Assembly (NCBI RefSeq): GCF_009363855.1 | Contig: NZ_CP045423.1 | Span: 2,324,001-2,388,000, forward strand | Length of the DNA stretch: 64,000 nucleotides | Reading direction: 5' to 3' | DNA from: Microvirga thermotolerans | Lineage (GTDB): Bacteria > Pseudomonadota > Alphaproteobacteria > Rhizobiales > Beijerinckiaceae | Part shown: positions 27,049-36,120 of the stretch, one piece after another | How the letters are laid out: every line of letters begins with the position of its first letter | How positions within the stretch are numbered: position 1 is the stretch's first letter | Made by a program: the position numbers and the translations under genes | Notes under the pieces: generated by a model | Database searches by the model: none | The model's input: only the letters and a program-made list of their open reading frames with translations | Told to the model about the DNA's origin: nothing

Positions 27049-27762
27049 ATGACCGAGCTTCTCTTTCGCGACGACGCCTATGCCCGAACCTGCGAGGCGA
27101 AGGTGGTCGGCGTTACGCCGGAAGGCGGCGTCATCCTCGACAGAACCGTCTGTTACGCGCAGGGCGGCGGCCAGCCGGGCGACATGGGCCATCTGCGCCA
27201 CGCAGGCACGGACTTGCCGATCGCCAACACGGTCTATGCGCCGGACCGCACGAAGGTCGTCCATCTCGTGGGGGCGGAGGCGGCCGCGCGCCTCTCGCCC
27301 GGCGACCCGGTGGAGGTGGTCCTCGACTGGGAGCGCCGCTTCAGGCGCATGCGGGTCCACACCGCCCTGCATCTACTGAGCGTGGTCCTGCCCTATCCCG
27401 TCACGGGCGGCGCCATCGGCGACGGCGACGGGCGGCTCGACTTCGACATTCCGGATGCGGGCCTCGACAAGGCGGATCTCACCGACAGGATGAACGCCCT
27501 CATCGCCCGCGACGCCGCCGTGACCGAGCGCTGGATCACCGACGAGGAGCTCGACGCCAATCCCGGCCTCGTGAAGACCATGTCCGTCAAGCCGCCGCGC
27601 GGCACGGGGCGGGTTCGGCTCGTCGCCATCGAAGGCATCGACCTGCAGCCCTGCGGCGGCACCCACGTGCGGCGGACGGGCGAGATCGGAACCGTCGCGA
27701 TCACGGATATCGAGAAGAAGGGCAAGCAGAACCGCCGCGTACGCCTTTCGCTCGTGGACTGA
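27049..27762 (+). CDS. Alanyl-tRNA editing protein (AlaX-like)
   Basis: The 237-residue free-standing editing domain hydrolyses mischarged Ser- or Gly-tRNA-Ala. The zinc ligands are HTALH (His104, His108) and CGGTH (Cys202, His206). The substrate-side motif [10 protein letters not shown] is intact. It lies between the photolyase and sulfurtransferase genes on the same strand, about 40 bp from the latter. Confidence 0.92.
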   Translation: MTELLFRDDAYARTCEAKVVGVTPEGGVILDRTVCYAQGGGQPGDMGHLRHAGTDLPIANTVYAPDRTKVVHLVGAEAAARLSPGDPVEVVLDWERRFRRMRVHTALHLLSVVLPYPVTGGAIGDGDGRLDFDIPDAGLDKADLTDRMNALIARDAAVTERWITDEELDANPGLVKTMSVKPPRGTGRVRLVAIEGIDLQPCGGTHVRRTGEIGTVAITDIEKKGKQNRRVRLSLVD

Positions 27763-27803
27763 GCGCCGCCCGCTTCCATTCGCCTTCATCCTCGGACCTG
27801 CCC

Positions 27804-28658
27804 ATGACCGAACCTTTCGTCTCCACCGCATGGCTTCAGGAGCGCCTGGACGATCCCGATCTCGTCGTGGTCGACGGGTCCTGGTACCTGCCGGCCCAGA
27901 ATCGGGACCCCGAGGAGGAATTCCTCACCGGGCACATCCCGGGCGCGATCCGGTTCGACATCGACACGGTCCGCGACATGTCCTCGCCGCTGCCGCACAT
28001 GCTTCCGAAGGCGGAGGAATTCGCCAGACAGGTCGGCGCGATGGGCATCGGCGAGGACATGACCATCGTGGTCTACGACGGCGCCGGTCTGTTCGCGGCG
28101 CCCCGGGTGCGCTGGACCTTCCTCGCCTTCGGCGCCCGGGATGTCCGGATTCTGGAGGGCGGCTTCCCGGCGTGGAGAGCCGAGGGCCGCCCCATCGAGA
28201 CCGGACCGGCGAGAGCCCGGGCCCCGCGCCATTTCAGCCCCACCTACGACCCCCGTGCCGTTGCCGGCCTCGACGAAGTGCGCACGGCGATCGAGAGCGG
28301 CGCCGTCCAGGTGCTCGATGCGCGCCCGGCGGACCGCTTCCGCGGCGAGGCCCCCGAGCCGCGTCCGGGGCTTCGCTCCGGCCATATGCCCGGCAGCCTC
28401 AATCTGCCCTTCGGCGAAATCGTAGAGAACGGCCGCCTGAAGGACCGGGCCGAACTGGAGCGCGCGCTCTCCCAGGCAGGGGTCGACCCCCACCGGCCGG
28501 TCATCACGACCTGCGGCTCGGGCGTTTCCGCCGCCATTCTGACCCTCGCCCTGGAGACGGTGGGGCATCCGGCAAAGGCGCTCTATGACGGCTCGTGGGC
28601 GCAATGGGGCGCGCGGGACGACCTCCCCGTCGAAACGGGGCCGGCCCGCAAGCGGTAA
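27804..28658 (+). CDS. sseA: 3-mercaptopyruvate sulfurtransferase
   Basis: The 284-residue protein has two rhodanese domains: an inactive N-terminal one ([20 protein letters not shown]) and a catalytic one ending in CGSGVSAAI, nucleophile Cys237. The CGSGVSA loop marks mercaptopyruvate rather than thiosulfate as the donor. It transfers sulfur to thiols or thioredoxin in the cytoplasm. The gene is separate from the sulfide island further downstream. Confidence 0.92.
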   Translation: MTEPFVSTAWLQERLDDPDLVVVDGSWYLPAQNRDPEEEFLTGHIPGAIRFDIDTVRDMSSPLPHMLPKAEEFARQVGAMGIGEDMTIVVYDGAGLFAAPRVRWTFLAFGARDVRILEGGFPAWRAEGRPIETGPARARAPRHFSPTYDPRAVAGLDEVRTAIESGAVQVLDARPADRFRGEAPEPRPGLRSGHMPGSLNLPFGEIVENGRLKDRAELERALSQAGVDPHRPVITTCGSGVSAAILTLALETVGHPAKALYDGSWAQWGARDDLPVETGPARKR

Positions 28659-28770
28659 GCAGCAGGATGCTCCCTCCATGGGTGCAATACCCGCGTCGTG
28701 ACACGATTGGACAAGACGCCGCTCTCCTCTAGCCCTCTTGGTGAGCGGAACATGCGAGACGCTTGGCCTG

Positions 28771-28800
28771 TCATTCCGCGGCGCCAGAGGCGAATCCGGG
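28771..28800 (-). repeat. Degenerate intergenic repeat unit, inverted
   Basis: TCATTCCGCGGCGCC followed by GGCGAATCCGGG is the inverted, decayed version of the element at 28900-28932 (CATTCC, GGCGC, then CCGGG arms). The two form a head-to-head pair within about 100 bp. Confidence 0.45.
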
Positions 28801-28899
28801 CCGGAAGGCTGCCCGATGCGGGTGCCTCATGAACATCGACGGCTCGGAAAAGAGGGCGACGGTTTCCGTTGCGCCCAACCTTGATTCTGGCGGTTATGG

Positions 28900-28932
28900 A
28901 TTCCGGGCCCGCGCCTTAGGCGCGTCCCGGAA
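28900..28932 (+). repeat. Intergenic palindromic repeat (ATTCCGGG family)
   Basis: ATTCCGGGCCCGCGCC, a TTA loop, and GGCGCGTCCCGGAAT form a long near-perfect hairpin followed by GACGCGG. A second member is at 50826-50853, with the same CCGGAATGACG right border. Such REP-like elements recur between genes in related genomes. Confidence 0.75.
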
Positions 28933-29094
28933 TGACGCGGAAAGCGGGCTGCCCCCTCCTGCCATGGCCGGTCTCGGCCCGACCATTCTCACCCTTGAAC
29001 CTCCCGATGCAGAGAAGATGAGGCTTCCTGGCGCAAGGGGACGACGGCCGAGGCTGCCCATCCTCGACCGAAACGAAAGGAGCAGCGTCGCGGC

Positions 29095-29880
29095 TCAGTG
29101 CAGGATCTGGGCGAGGAACTGCCTGGTGCGCTCGTGCTGCGGGTTCTTGAAGAACGCGTCGGGCGTGTTCATCTCGACGATCTGCCCATAGTCCATGAAG
29201 ATCACCCGGTCCGCCACCTGGCGGGCGAAGCCCATCTCGTGGGTGACGCACAGCATGGTCATGCCCTCTTCCGCGAGGCTGACCATGGTGTCGAGCACCT
29301 CCTTGACCATCTCGGGGTCGAGCGCCGAAGTCGGCTCGTCGAACAGCATGATCTTCGGGTTCATGCACAGCGAGCGGGCGATTGCCACGCGCTGCTGCTG
29401 GCCGCCGGAGAGCTGCCCCGGATACTTGTTGGCCTGCTCCGGGATCTTCACCCGGGTCAGGTACTTCATGGCGATCTCCTCGGCCTCCTTCTTGGGCATC
29501 TTCTTGACCCAGATCGGAGCCAGCGTGCAGTTCTCGAGAATGGTCAGGTGCGGGAACAGGTTGAAGTGCTGGAAGACCATGCCGACGTCCCGCCGCACCT
29601 CATCGATGCGCTTGAGGTCGCCGGTCAGCTCCGTCCCGTTGACGATGATGCGGCCCTTCTGGTGCTCCTCGAGCCGGTTGATGCAGCGGATCATCGTGGA
29701 CTTGCCCGAGCCCGAAGGGCCGCAGATCACGATGCGCTCGCCGCGCTGCACAGTGAGGTTGATGTCCCGGAGGACATGGAACTCGCCGTACCACTTGTGC
29801 ACGCCGATCATCTGAACCGCCGCCTCGCTGGCGGAATCGACGGAGGAACGGGTCTGCCGTGCTGTCGTTGTCGTTGTCAT
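29095..29880 (-). CDS. aapP: General L-amino acid ABC transporter ATP-binding protein
   Basis: The 261-residue ABC ATPase powers amino acid uptake. Walker A GPSGSGKS is at 54-61, the Q-loop is [12 protein letters not shown], the signature [14 protein letters not shown], Walker [13 protein letters not shown] and the switch THEMGF. It is the last gene of aapJQMP, four bases downstream of the aapM stop. A 20-residue Thr/Ser-rich N-terminal extension precedes the ABC fold. Confidence 0.95.
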   Translation of the reverse strand: MTTTTTARQTRSSVDSASEAAVQMIGVHKWYGEFHVLRDINLTVQRGERIVICGPSGSGKSTMIRCINRLEEHQKGRIIVNGTELTGDLKRIDEVRRDVGMVFQHFNLFPHLTILENCTLAPIWVKKMPKKEAEEIAMKYLTRVKIPEQANKYPGQLSGGQQQRVAIARSLCMNPKIMLFDEPTSALDPEMVKEVLDTMVSLAEEGMTMLCVTHEMGFARQVADRVIFMDYGQIVEMNTPDAFFKNPQHERTRQFLAQILH

Positions 29881-29884
29881 GGGA

Positions 29885-31204
29885 TCACCGTTTCTGACCT
29901 GCCGCGAGGCGACGCTCCACGCCGATCGAATAGCGCGACATGCCCCAGCAGAAGACGAAGTAGAAGAGCGCCGCGAAGGCGTAGCCCGTGTAGCTGATGG
30001 TCGGCGCCGCCCAGTTCGGGTCGATGCGCGACGCCTCGATGGTCTTGATAAGGTCGAAGATGCCGACCACGGACACCAGAGACGTATCCTTGAACAGGCC
30101 GATGAAGGTGTTGACGATGCCCGGGATCACGATCCGCAGGGCCTGCGGCAGGACGATGAAGATCATCATCTGCGGATAGTTGAGGCCGAGCGACATGGCG
30201 CCCTCGTACTGGCCCTTCGGAATCGCCTGCAGGCCGCCGCGCACCACCTCGGCCATGTAGGCGGACGCAAAGAAAGCGGTGCCGACGAGGGGCCGAAGCA
30301 GCCTGTCCACGCTCGTGTCCGGCGGCAGGAAGAGCGGCAGCATGGTGTTGGCCATGATCAGCACGGTGATGAGCGGTACGCCGCGCACGAACTCGATGAA
30401 GATCACGGATGCGAGCCGCAGGATCGGCAGCCGCGAGCGCCGCCCGAGGGCGAGCAGAATGCCGAAGGGCAGCGAGAAGACGATCCCGACGGTTGCCACG
30501 ATGAGCGTCACGAGGATTCCGCCCCAGAGGGCGGTGGGGACCGGCAGAAGGTCGAAATCCCAGTCGATCGCCGCAAGGGTGATGCCGACCGCGGCGACGA
30601 TTCCGGCGCCGGCGAGGATCGCCGTTCGAATCGACGCGTTGAGGGCGTAGGCCGCCGCCGCGAGGGCGGCGATCAGGACGGCTCCGGCGATGGCGAAGAT
30701 CGTCCAGAAGCGGCCTCCGAAATCGGCGTTGCCGCCCGTGAGCAGGATGTAGGAGACGACGGGGAAGACCCAGAAGAAGTAGACGGCTCCCAGGTCGCGC
30801 CGGGGCGCCCGCAGCCACAGGAGCCACACGACGCCGATGGCGAGGAGGCCGAAGAAGACGTTGACGCGCCAGCGCTCCGCGGCCGGGTACGACCCATAGG
30901 TGAAGAAGTTGATCTTGTCGGCGATGAAGGCCCAGCATGCCCCCACCGGATGCCCGACCATGTCCTCGCGGCAGACGCTGCGGTCGGCCCCCGTCCAAAC
31001 CGCATCCGTGAACAGGAAGCGGACGACCGGCGGAATCGTCACGTAGAGCAGGTAGAGGGCGAGCAGGGTCAGCAGGGTATTGACCGGACCCGAGAAGAGG
31101 TTCTCCCGCATCCAGGCGACGGGACCGCGGGCCAGCTTCGGCGGCGGAAGCGCCTCGATCTTGTCGGCGCGGACGTAATGGGACATGTCGACGGCGGTGC
31201 TCAT
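29885..31204 (-). CDS. aapM: General L-amino acid ABC transporter permease AapM
   Basis: The 439-residue inner-membrane permease is of the HisM/AapM type. It has many hydrophobic helices, an extended N-terminal half with a periplasmic loop ([22 protein letters not shown], positions about 70-92), and the C-terminal BPD permease core ending with the ATPase-docking EAA loop ([23 protein letters not shown]). ATG 31204 lies eight bases after aapQ. The same open frame continues across aapQ in another phase but is not a fusion. Confidence 0.93.
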   Translation of the reverse strand: MSTAVDMSHYVRADKIEALPPPKLARGPVAWMRENLFSGPVNTLLTLLALYLLYVTIPPVVRFLFTDAVWTGADRSVCREDMVGHPVGACWAFIADKINFFTYGSYPAAERWRVNVFFGLLAIGVVWLLWLRAPRRDLGAVYFFWVFPVVSYILLTGGNADFGGRFWTIFAIAGAVLIAALAAAAYALNASIRTAILAGAGIVAAVGITLAAIDWDFDLLPVPTALWGGILVTLIVATVGIVFSLPFGILLALGRRSRLPILRLASVIFIEFVRGVPLITVLIMANTMLPLFLPPDTSVDRLLRPLVGTAFFASAYMAEVVRGGLQAIPKGQYEGAMSLGLNYPQMMIFIVLPQALRIVIPGIVNTFIGLFKDTSLVSVVGIFDLIKTIEASRIDPNWAAPTISYTGYAFAALFYFVFCWGMSRYSIGVERRLAAGQKR

Positions 31205-31212
31205 GGGATCTC

Positions 31213-32424
31213 CTACCGTTCGACGATCGCCATGCGGCGGTTGTAGACGTTCATGAAGAAGGACGTGACGAGGCTGATGGTCAGATACACGCCCATGGTG
31301 ATCACCACGACCTCGATGGCCTGGCCGGTCTGGTTGAGAACCGTGCCCATGAAGACCTGAACGAGATCCGGATAGCCGATGGCCACCGCGAGCGAGGAGT
31401 TCTTGGTCAGGTTGAGATACTGGCTCGTCAGGGGCGGAATGATCACCCGCATGGCCTGAGGCACGACGACGAGGCGCAGGGTCTGGCCCGGCTTGAGGCC
31501 GAGCGATCCCGCAGCCTCCGTCTGGCCCTTCGACACCGCGAGGATGCCCGCCCTCACCACCTCGGCGATGAAGGCGGCCGTGTAGGTTGTCAGGCCGACG
31601 AGAAGCGCCACGAACTCCGGCAGGATCTGCATCCCGCCCTGGAGGTTGAAGGTGCCCTTGCGCGGCATGTCGAAGCTGATCGGGTTGGTGCTGACCAGGG
31701 CCAGCACGATCCAAGTGACGACCGGGAGCCCGAGGACGAGGCCGAGGGTCACGAGACCGACGCGGTACTGACGCCCGGTCTCCTCCTGCCGCCTCCGGGC
31801 CCAGCGCCGGAACAGGACGGCGCCGACGATGCCGATGGCGAGGGCGGCGAGAATCGCCGCGACGTCGGACGCGAAGATCGGGCGCGGCATGAAGAGGCCG
31901 CGGGCATTGAGGAAGAAGCCCGCACCCATCTCGATGGAATTGCGCGGCTGCGGCAGCGGTCCGAGCACGGCGATGTACCAGAACAGCAGCTGCAGCAGGA
32001 GCGGAATGTTGCGCAGAAGCTCCACATAGACCATGGCGACCTTGGCCACCATCCAGTTGGTGGACAGGCGCGCGATGCCGACGATGAAGCCGAGGACGGT
32101 CGCGAACACGATGCCGATGGCGGAGACCACGAGCGTGTTCAGAAGACCGACGAGGAAGGCGTCGCCGTAGCTCGATCCGGCAGCGCTGTAGGGGATCAGC
32201 GTCTGGCTGATGTCGAAGCCGGCCGTCGTCTCGAGGAACCCGAAGCCGGACGCGATCTTCGCCCGCTGCAGGTTGTCGTAAGCGTTCGTTCCGGCCTGGA
32301 AGAAGAGGTAGGTGACGGTGACGACGAGAAGGGCCTGATAAAAGACGGCGCGGACCTTCGGGTCGTAAAGGAACGACTTCTTTGGCGGCGATGCCTGAGA
32401 GACAACCGTGTTCACCGAACCCAT
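31213..32424 (-). CDS. aapQ: General L-amino acid ABC transporter permease AapQ
   Basis: The 403-residue partner of AapM has an N-terminal helix (VFYQALLVVTVTYLFFQAG) and the BPD permease core with ELLRNIPLLLQLLFWY. The EAA loop is EVVRAGILAVSKGQTEAAGSLGL. It follows the binding-protein gene after a 102-bp gap that contains a stable stem-loop. The start at 32424 was preferred over ATG 32457 because it gives the usual N-terminus. Confidence 0.93.
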   Translation of the reverse strand: MGSVNTVVSQASPPKKSFLYDPKVRAVFYQALLVVTVTYLFFQAGTNAYDNLQRAKIASGFGFLETTAGFDISQTLIPYSAAGSSYGDAFLVGLLNTLVVSAIGIVFATVLGFIVGIARLSTNWMVAKVAMVYVELLRNIPLLLQLLFWYIAVLGPLPQPRNSIEMGAGFFLNARGLFMPRPIFASDVAAILAALAIGIVGAVLFRRWARRRQEETGRQYRVGLVTLGLVLGLPVVTWIVLALVSTNPISFDMPRKGTFNLQGGMQILPEFVALLVGLTTYTAAFIAEVVRAGILAVSKGQTEAAGSLGLKPGQTLRLVVVPQAMRVIIPPLTSQYLNLTKNSSLAVAIGYPDLVQVFMGTVLNQTGQAIEVVVITMGVYLTISLVTSFFMNVYNRRMAIVER

Positions 32425-32485
32425 CCTTCGTCGGCTCGTTATCGTTGGGCCATCCACGGTCCCATGGGAACGCGACGGTCTGAAG

Positions 32486-32511
32486 GGGCGCCCGGATCGC
32501 TCCGGGCGCCC
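32486..32511 (-). promoter_or_regulatory. Stable stem-loop between aapJ and aapQ
   Basis: GGGCGCCCGGA (32486-32496) is a perfect 11-bp complement of TCCGGGCGCCC (32501-32511) with a four-base loop and no T-run. Stem-loops after binding-protein genes of ABC operons commonly protect the upstream mRNA from 3' decay or cause partial termination, giving more binding protein than permease. Confidence 0.7.
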
Positions 32512-32526
32512 AGCCCCCGCACTCGT

Positions 32527-33549
32527 TTAGCGGATCGGCAGGCCGTACTGCAGACCGCCCTTGGTCCACAGGGCGTTCTGGCCGCGCTTGATCTTCAGCT
32601 TGGAGCCTTCGCCCACGTTGCGTTCGAAGCTCTCGCCGTAGTTGCCGATGTGCTTGATGATCCGATAGGCCCAGTCGTTGGTGAGGCCGATCGCCTCGCC
32701 GAACTTGCCCTCGGTGCCGAGCAGGCGCTTGATCTCCGGGTTGTCGGAGCTCTTCATCTGGTCGACGTTGGCCTTGGTCACGCCCAGCTCTTCGGCATTG
32801 AGCATGGCGTTGAAGGTCCAGCGGACGATGTCGGCCCACTGGTTGTCGCCGTGACGGACGGCCGGGCCGAGAGGCTCCTTGGAGATGATCTCGGGTAGAA
32901 CGATGTGGTCGTCCGGGTTCGAGGCGCGCAGGCGCTCGGCATAGAGGCCCGAGGCATCCGTCGTGAAGGCGTCGCAGCGGCCCGCGTCATAGGCCTTGAA
33001 GGTCTCGTCGGAGGTCGCGAAGGCCACCACCTCGTACTTCATGTTGTTGGCGCGGAAATAGTCCGCCAGGTTCAGCTCCGTCGTCGTGCCCTGCTGGGTG
33101 CAGATCGAGGCGCCGTTCAGCTCCTTGGCCGAGGAGACGCCAAGCTTCTTGCGGACCATGAAGCCCTGGCCGTCGTAGTAGTTGACGGCGGGGAAATCGA
33201 GGCCGAGCTGCGTGTCGCGGGACATGGTCACCGTCGAGTTGCGGGACAGCACGTCCACTTCGCCGGACTGGAGGGCCGTGAAGCGGTCCTTGGCGGCGAG
33301 CGGAATGAAGCGGACCTTGGTCGGGTCGTCGAAGATCGCGGCGGCGATGGCGCGGCAGAAATCGATGTCCAGACCCGTCCAGTTGCCCTGCGCGTCGGGC
33401 AGGCCGAAACCGGCGAGGCCGGTGTTCGCTCCGCAGGTCAGGTAACCTTTCTGCTTCACGCTCGCGAGGGTCGCCTGGGCCGAAGCGCCCGTCGTGATCA
33501 AGCCGGCCGCCATCAGGCCGAAGGCAATCGATGCGATAGCCTTTTTCAT
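32527..33549 (-). CDS. aapJ: General L-amino acid ABC transporter substrate-binding protein
   Basis: The 340-residue periplasmic protein has signal peptide MKKAIASIAFGLMAAGLITT-GASAQA. The family features are KGYLTCGANTGLAGFGLPD, GLDIDFCRAIAAAIF, SRNSTVTMSRD and the C-terminal KRGQNALWTKGGLQYGLP. It captures a broad range of L-amino acids for AapQMP. ATG 33549 has GGAGGACTG upstream. It is the first gene of the operon and divergent from metC. Confidence 0.95.
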   Translation of the reverse strand: MKKAIASIAFGLMAAGLITTGASAQATLASVKQKGYLTCGANTGLAGFGLPDAQGNWTGLDIDFCRAIAAAIFDDPTKVRFIPLAAKDRFTALQSGEVDVLSRNSTVTMSRDTQLGLDFPAVNYYDGQGFMVRKKLGVSSAKELNGASICTQQGTTTELNLADYFRANNMKYEVVAFATSDETFKAYDAGRCDAFTTDASGLYAERLRASNPDDHIVLPEIISKEPLGPAVRHGDNQWADIVRWTFNAMLNAEELGVTKANVDQMKSSDNPEIKRLLGTEGKFGEAIGLTNDWAYRIIKHIGNYGESFERNVGEGSKLKIKRGQNALWTKGGLQYGLPIR

Positions 33550-33773
33550 GTCGATACAGTCCTCCAAATTACACTTGGCTCGGCGATTCCGTCGCAGCCC
33601 AGCCGAGTTCCCTGTCGCACCGCTCCGCCCGTTTTCCGGCGATACGGTATCCAGACATCACATTCCATGATTGATCACCGGTCAAGTCTTGATGGGTCCC
33701 ACTTTCGGCCGGGGTTGACGCCGACCCAACGGCAGCCTCACATCGGGCCCCTCGCCACCAACCGTTTGAAACC

Positions 33774-34970
33774 ATGTCCAAAACTCCCTCCCGCCCCACA
33801 GACCTCGGCGAACGCACCCGCCTCGTCCATGCCGGACGCGACCCGTTCGAGCAGCACGGATTCGTCAACACGCCGATCTACCGCGGCTCGACCGTCCTCT
33901 ATCCGACGACGGACGATCTTCTGCACCGGAGGGGCCGCTATTCCTATGGGACGAAGGGAACGCCGACGACGGAATCGCTGGAGACCGCCTGGACCGAGAT
34001 CGCCGGCGCGGCCGGCACCGTGCTGGCCCCCTCGGGCCTGGCGGCGGTGACCCTGGCGCTGATGTCCTGCCTGAAGGCCGGCGACCACCTGCTGATGACG
34101 GATTCGGTCTATCGCCCGACCCGCCAGTTCTGCGACGGGATGCTGAAGAAATTTGGTGTGGAAACCACCTACTACGATCCGTTGATCGGCGCCGGAATCG
34201 AGAGCCTGATGCGTCCCAACACGGCAGCGGTCTTCACGGAAGCCCCCGGTTCCCAGTCCTTCGAGATGCAGGACATACCAGCCATTGCCGAGGCCGCCCA
34301 CCGCCGCGGCGCCGTCGTCATCATGGACAACACTTGGGCGACCCCCCTCTTCTTCCCGCCCCATGAGCGCGGGGTGGACATGGCCATCGAGGCGGGAACC
34401 AAGTACCTGAGCGGCGGCTCCGACCTGCTCCTCGGCCTCGTCTCGGCGAACGAGCGGTGCTTCAAGGCGCTGCGGGAGACCTACGACGCCTTCGCCATGT
34501 GTCCGGGCCCCGAGGACGTGTTCCTCGCCCTGCGGGGGCTGCGCACCATGGCCCTGCGGCTGCGGGAGCACGAGAAGCAGGCCCTCGAGATGGCCCGCTG
34601 GCTGCAGGCCCGGCCCGAGGTGGCGCAGGTTCTCCACCCCGCCCTGGAGACCTGCCCCGGCCACGCCATCTGGAAGCGCGACTTCAAGGGCTCCTCCGGC
34701 CTGTTCTCCGTCATCCTGAAGCCCTGCTCGGACCGGGCCCTCGCGGCGATGCTCGACGGGTTGGCCCTGTTCGGAATGGGCTATTCCTGGGGCGGCTTCG
34801 AGAGCCTAGTGATCCCGTTCGATTGTGCGAGCTACCGGACCGCAACTTCGTGGGCGCCCGGAGGCCATGCCCTGCGCTTCCATATCGGCCTGGAGGATCT
34901 GGACGACCTCAAGCGGGATCTGGACGCCGGGTTCGCGCGCCTGCGGGAAACGGACGCCAAGGCGGCATGA
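33774..34970 (+). CDS. metC: Cystathionine beta-lyase
   Basis: The 398-residue PLP enzyme of the Cys/Met metabolism family cleaves cystathionine to homocysteine. It carries YSYGTKGTPTTESLE, the cofactor-stacking APSGLAAVTLAL, the aspartate in VVIMDNTWATP and the Schiff-base lysine Lys210 in AGTKYLSGGSD. The metC-aap divergent arrangement is the one known from Rhizobium leguminosarum. I looked for a SAM-II riboswitch in the 220-bp leader and did not find one. Confidence 0.92.
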   Translation: MSKTPSRPTDLGERTRLVHAGRDPFEQHGFVNTPIYRGSTVLYPTTDDLLHRRGRYSYGTKGTPTTESLETAWTEIAGAAGTVLAPSGLAAVTLALMSCLKAGDHLLMTDSVYRPTRQFCDGMLKKFGVETTYYDPLIGAGIESLMRPNTAAVFTEAPGSQSFEMQDIPAIAEAAHRRGAVVIMDNTWATPLFFPPHERGVDMAIEAGTKYLSGGSDLLLGLVSANERCFKALRETYDAFAMCPGPEDVFLALRGLRTMALRLREHEKQALEMARWLQARPEVAQVLHPALETCPGHAIWKRDFKGSSGLFSVILKPCSDRALAAMLDGLALFGMGYSWGGFESLVIPFDCASYRTATSWAPGGHALRFHIGLEDLDDLKRDLDAGFARLRETDAKAA

Positions 34971-35072
34971 TAAGAGTAGGACTGAAGGAAGATCTTTTCC
35001 GAAAAGCAATAGAGCATTAAGAAGCGGATCTGCACACTTACGTTGCGTAATTCTCCTCGCAAAGGAAGAACG

Positions 35073-35615
35073 ATGAGGAAAATCTACCTGACATTGCTTG
35101 CGGCTTCCCTTTCCGCCGGTATGGGCCTCTGCTCTCAGGCCATGGCCGAGAGCGGGGAAACCAACGATTTGGGGCTCGCCGCCCGGACGGCGCGGAATGC
35201 AGGTCTCTCGCGGGCCCTGGAAGCCACGGCAGGATCTTCCGGCAATAGTGTCGTTTCTGCCGTCGCCGCAGGCACGCCCGGACCCGGCTTCGGCGCAGCG
35301 GTCGCGGAGGCAGCACGCGGGCATGGGCAGCCCGCGGACGCCGGCAACGGGCGTGGCAACAACGGCAACGGCCTTGGCAACGGCGGCGGTGACGGCAGCA
35401 ATGCCGGCGGCAACGGAAACGGCAACGGCGGCGGCGGTGGAAACGCTGGCGGCAACGGTGGTGGAAACGGCAACGGCGGCGGTGGCGGTAACGGCGGCGG
35501 CGGAAACGGCAACGGCGGTGGAAACGGTAACGGCGGCGGCGGTGGAAACGCTGGCGGCAATGGCGGTGGAAACGGTGGAGGGAATGGCGGCGGCAACGGC
35601 GGCGGACACCGATAG
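35073..35615 (+). CDS. Secreted Gly/Asn-rich repeat protein, 180 aa
   Basis: A signal peptide (MRKIYLTLLAASLSAGMGLC through AMA) is followed by a short Ala-rich helical region (about 26-95). A tail of some 85 residues is almost entirely Gly and Asn in GGGNGN and GGNAGGN units. The ATG has AAGGAAG upstream. A 30-bp DNA unit recurs exactly at 35426-35455 and 35531-35560. No enzymatic domain is seen; an exported structural or surface role is possible. Confidence 0.7.
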   Translation: MRKIYLTLLAASLSAGMGLCSQAMAESGETNDLGLAARTARNAGLSRALEATAGSSGNSVVSAVAAGTPGPGFGAAVAEAARGHGQPADAGNGRGNNGNGLGNGGGDGSNAGGNGNGNGGGGGNAGGNGGGNGNGGGGGNGGGGNGNGGGNGNGGGGGNAGGNGGGNGGGNGGGNGGGHR

Positions 35616-35650
35616 CCGCAACGCCTCCCCGTTTCTTGCCTGAGACGATG

Positions 35651-35676
35651 CTGCCGGCACTGCGTGCCGGCAGTTT
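35651..35676 (+). terminator. Intrinsic terminator after the Gly/Asn-rich gene
   Basis: CTGCCGGCA (35651-35659) and TGCCGGCAG (35665-35673) form a 9-bp stem with a 5-base loop, followed by TTTC on the plus strand. It lies 36 bp after the gene stop. Confidence 0.75.
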
Positions 35677-35739
35677 CATTCGATCATCCTGCCGTGGGGC
35701 ACGGAAAATTGCCTGAGACGGAAGGTTGGGCGCCCATCG

Positions 35740-36120
35740 CTAACCCGCAGCGGTCTCGGTCTTCGTCTCCGCTTCCGCAACGGCCTTCGCCCTCGCCTCG
35801 GCCTTGGTCTGCGCTTCCTTGGAGATCAGCATCAGGTTGCGGACATAGATGAAGATCGAGAAGAGCTGGCCCAGGATGATCACGAGATCGCGGCGGGCGA
35901 AGCCGTAGACGAGGGTCATCAGGCCGCCGGTGATGGACAGGAACCAGAACCCCACCGGGATGACGCTCCGCTCCGCCTTCTCGCTGGCGATCCACTGCAC
36001 GAGGAAGCGGGCTCCGAAGACGAACTGGGCGAGGACGCCGAAGGCCGCCCACAGATCGAACCGGGCGACGACGATGTCGTAGAGATACAGACCGAGGTCG
36101 TGCGACAGGCGCATCAGCAT
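35740..36120 (-). CDS. Lipid-A-disaccharide synthase N-terminal-like (LAB_N) membrane protein
   Basis: The 126-residue protein has three membrane helices with the LAB_N pattern: LWAAFGVLAQFVFGARFLVQWIASEK, PVGFWFLSITGGLMTLVYGFARRD and ILGQLFSIFIYVRNLMLI. A charged Ala/Lys/Glu tail follows. Free-standing LAB_N proteins act with polyisoprenyl-phosphate glycosyltransferases, as here. Its ATG overlaps the glycosyltransferase stop by one base (TGATG). Confidence 0.88.
   Translation of the reverse strand: MLMRLSHDLGLYLYDIVVARFDLWAAFGVLAQFVFGARFLVQWIASEKAERSVIPVGFWFLSITGGLMTLVYGFARRDLVIILGQLFSIFIYVRNLMLISKEAQTKAEARAKAVAEAETKTETAAG

Larger units (their letters stand above)
28659..29094. other. Intergenic region with two palindromic repeat units
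   Basis: It lies between convergent sseA and aapP. It contains one clear repeat hairpin at 28900-28932 and a degenerate, inverted relative at 28771-28800. No coding frame is convincing, and no T-rich terminator was seen. Confidence 0.6.

Noticed and set aside
29885..32839. Apparent fusion of aapM with upstream sequence over aapQ and aapJ
   Set aside because: The frame is open by chance through aapQ in a different phase. AapM begins at ATG 31204 with a normal N-terminus and aapQ has its own stop and start.
33550..33773. SAM-II riboswitch before metC
   Set aside because: Alphaproteobacterial met genes often carry one, so I looked for its pseudoknot core, but the 224-bp leader does not show it.
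35340..35610. CRISPR-like repeat array
   Set aside because: The repeats are in-frame Gly/Asn codons inside a secreted protein gene, with irregular spacing and no unique spacers.
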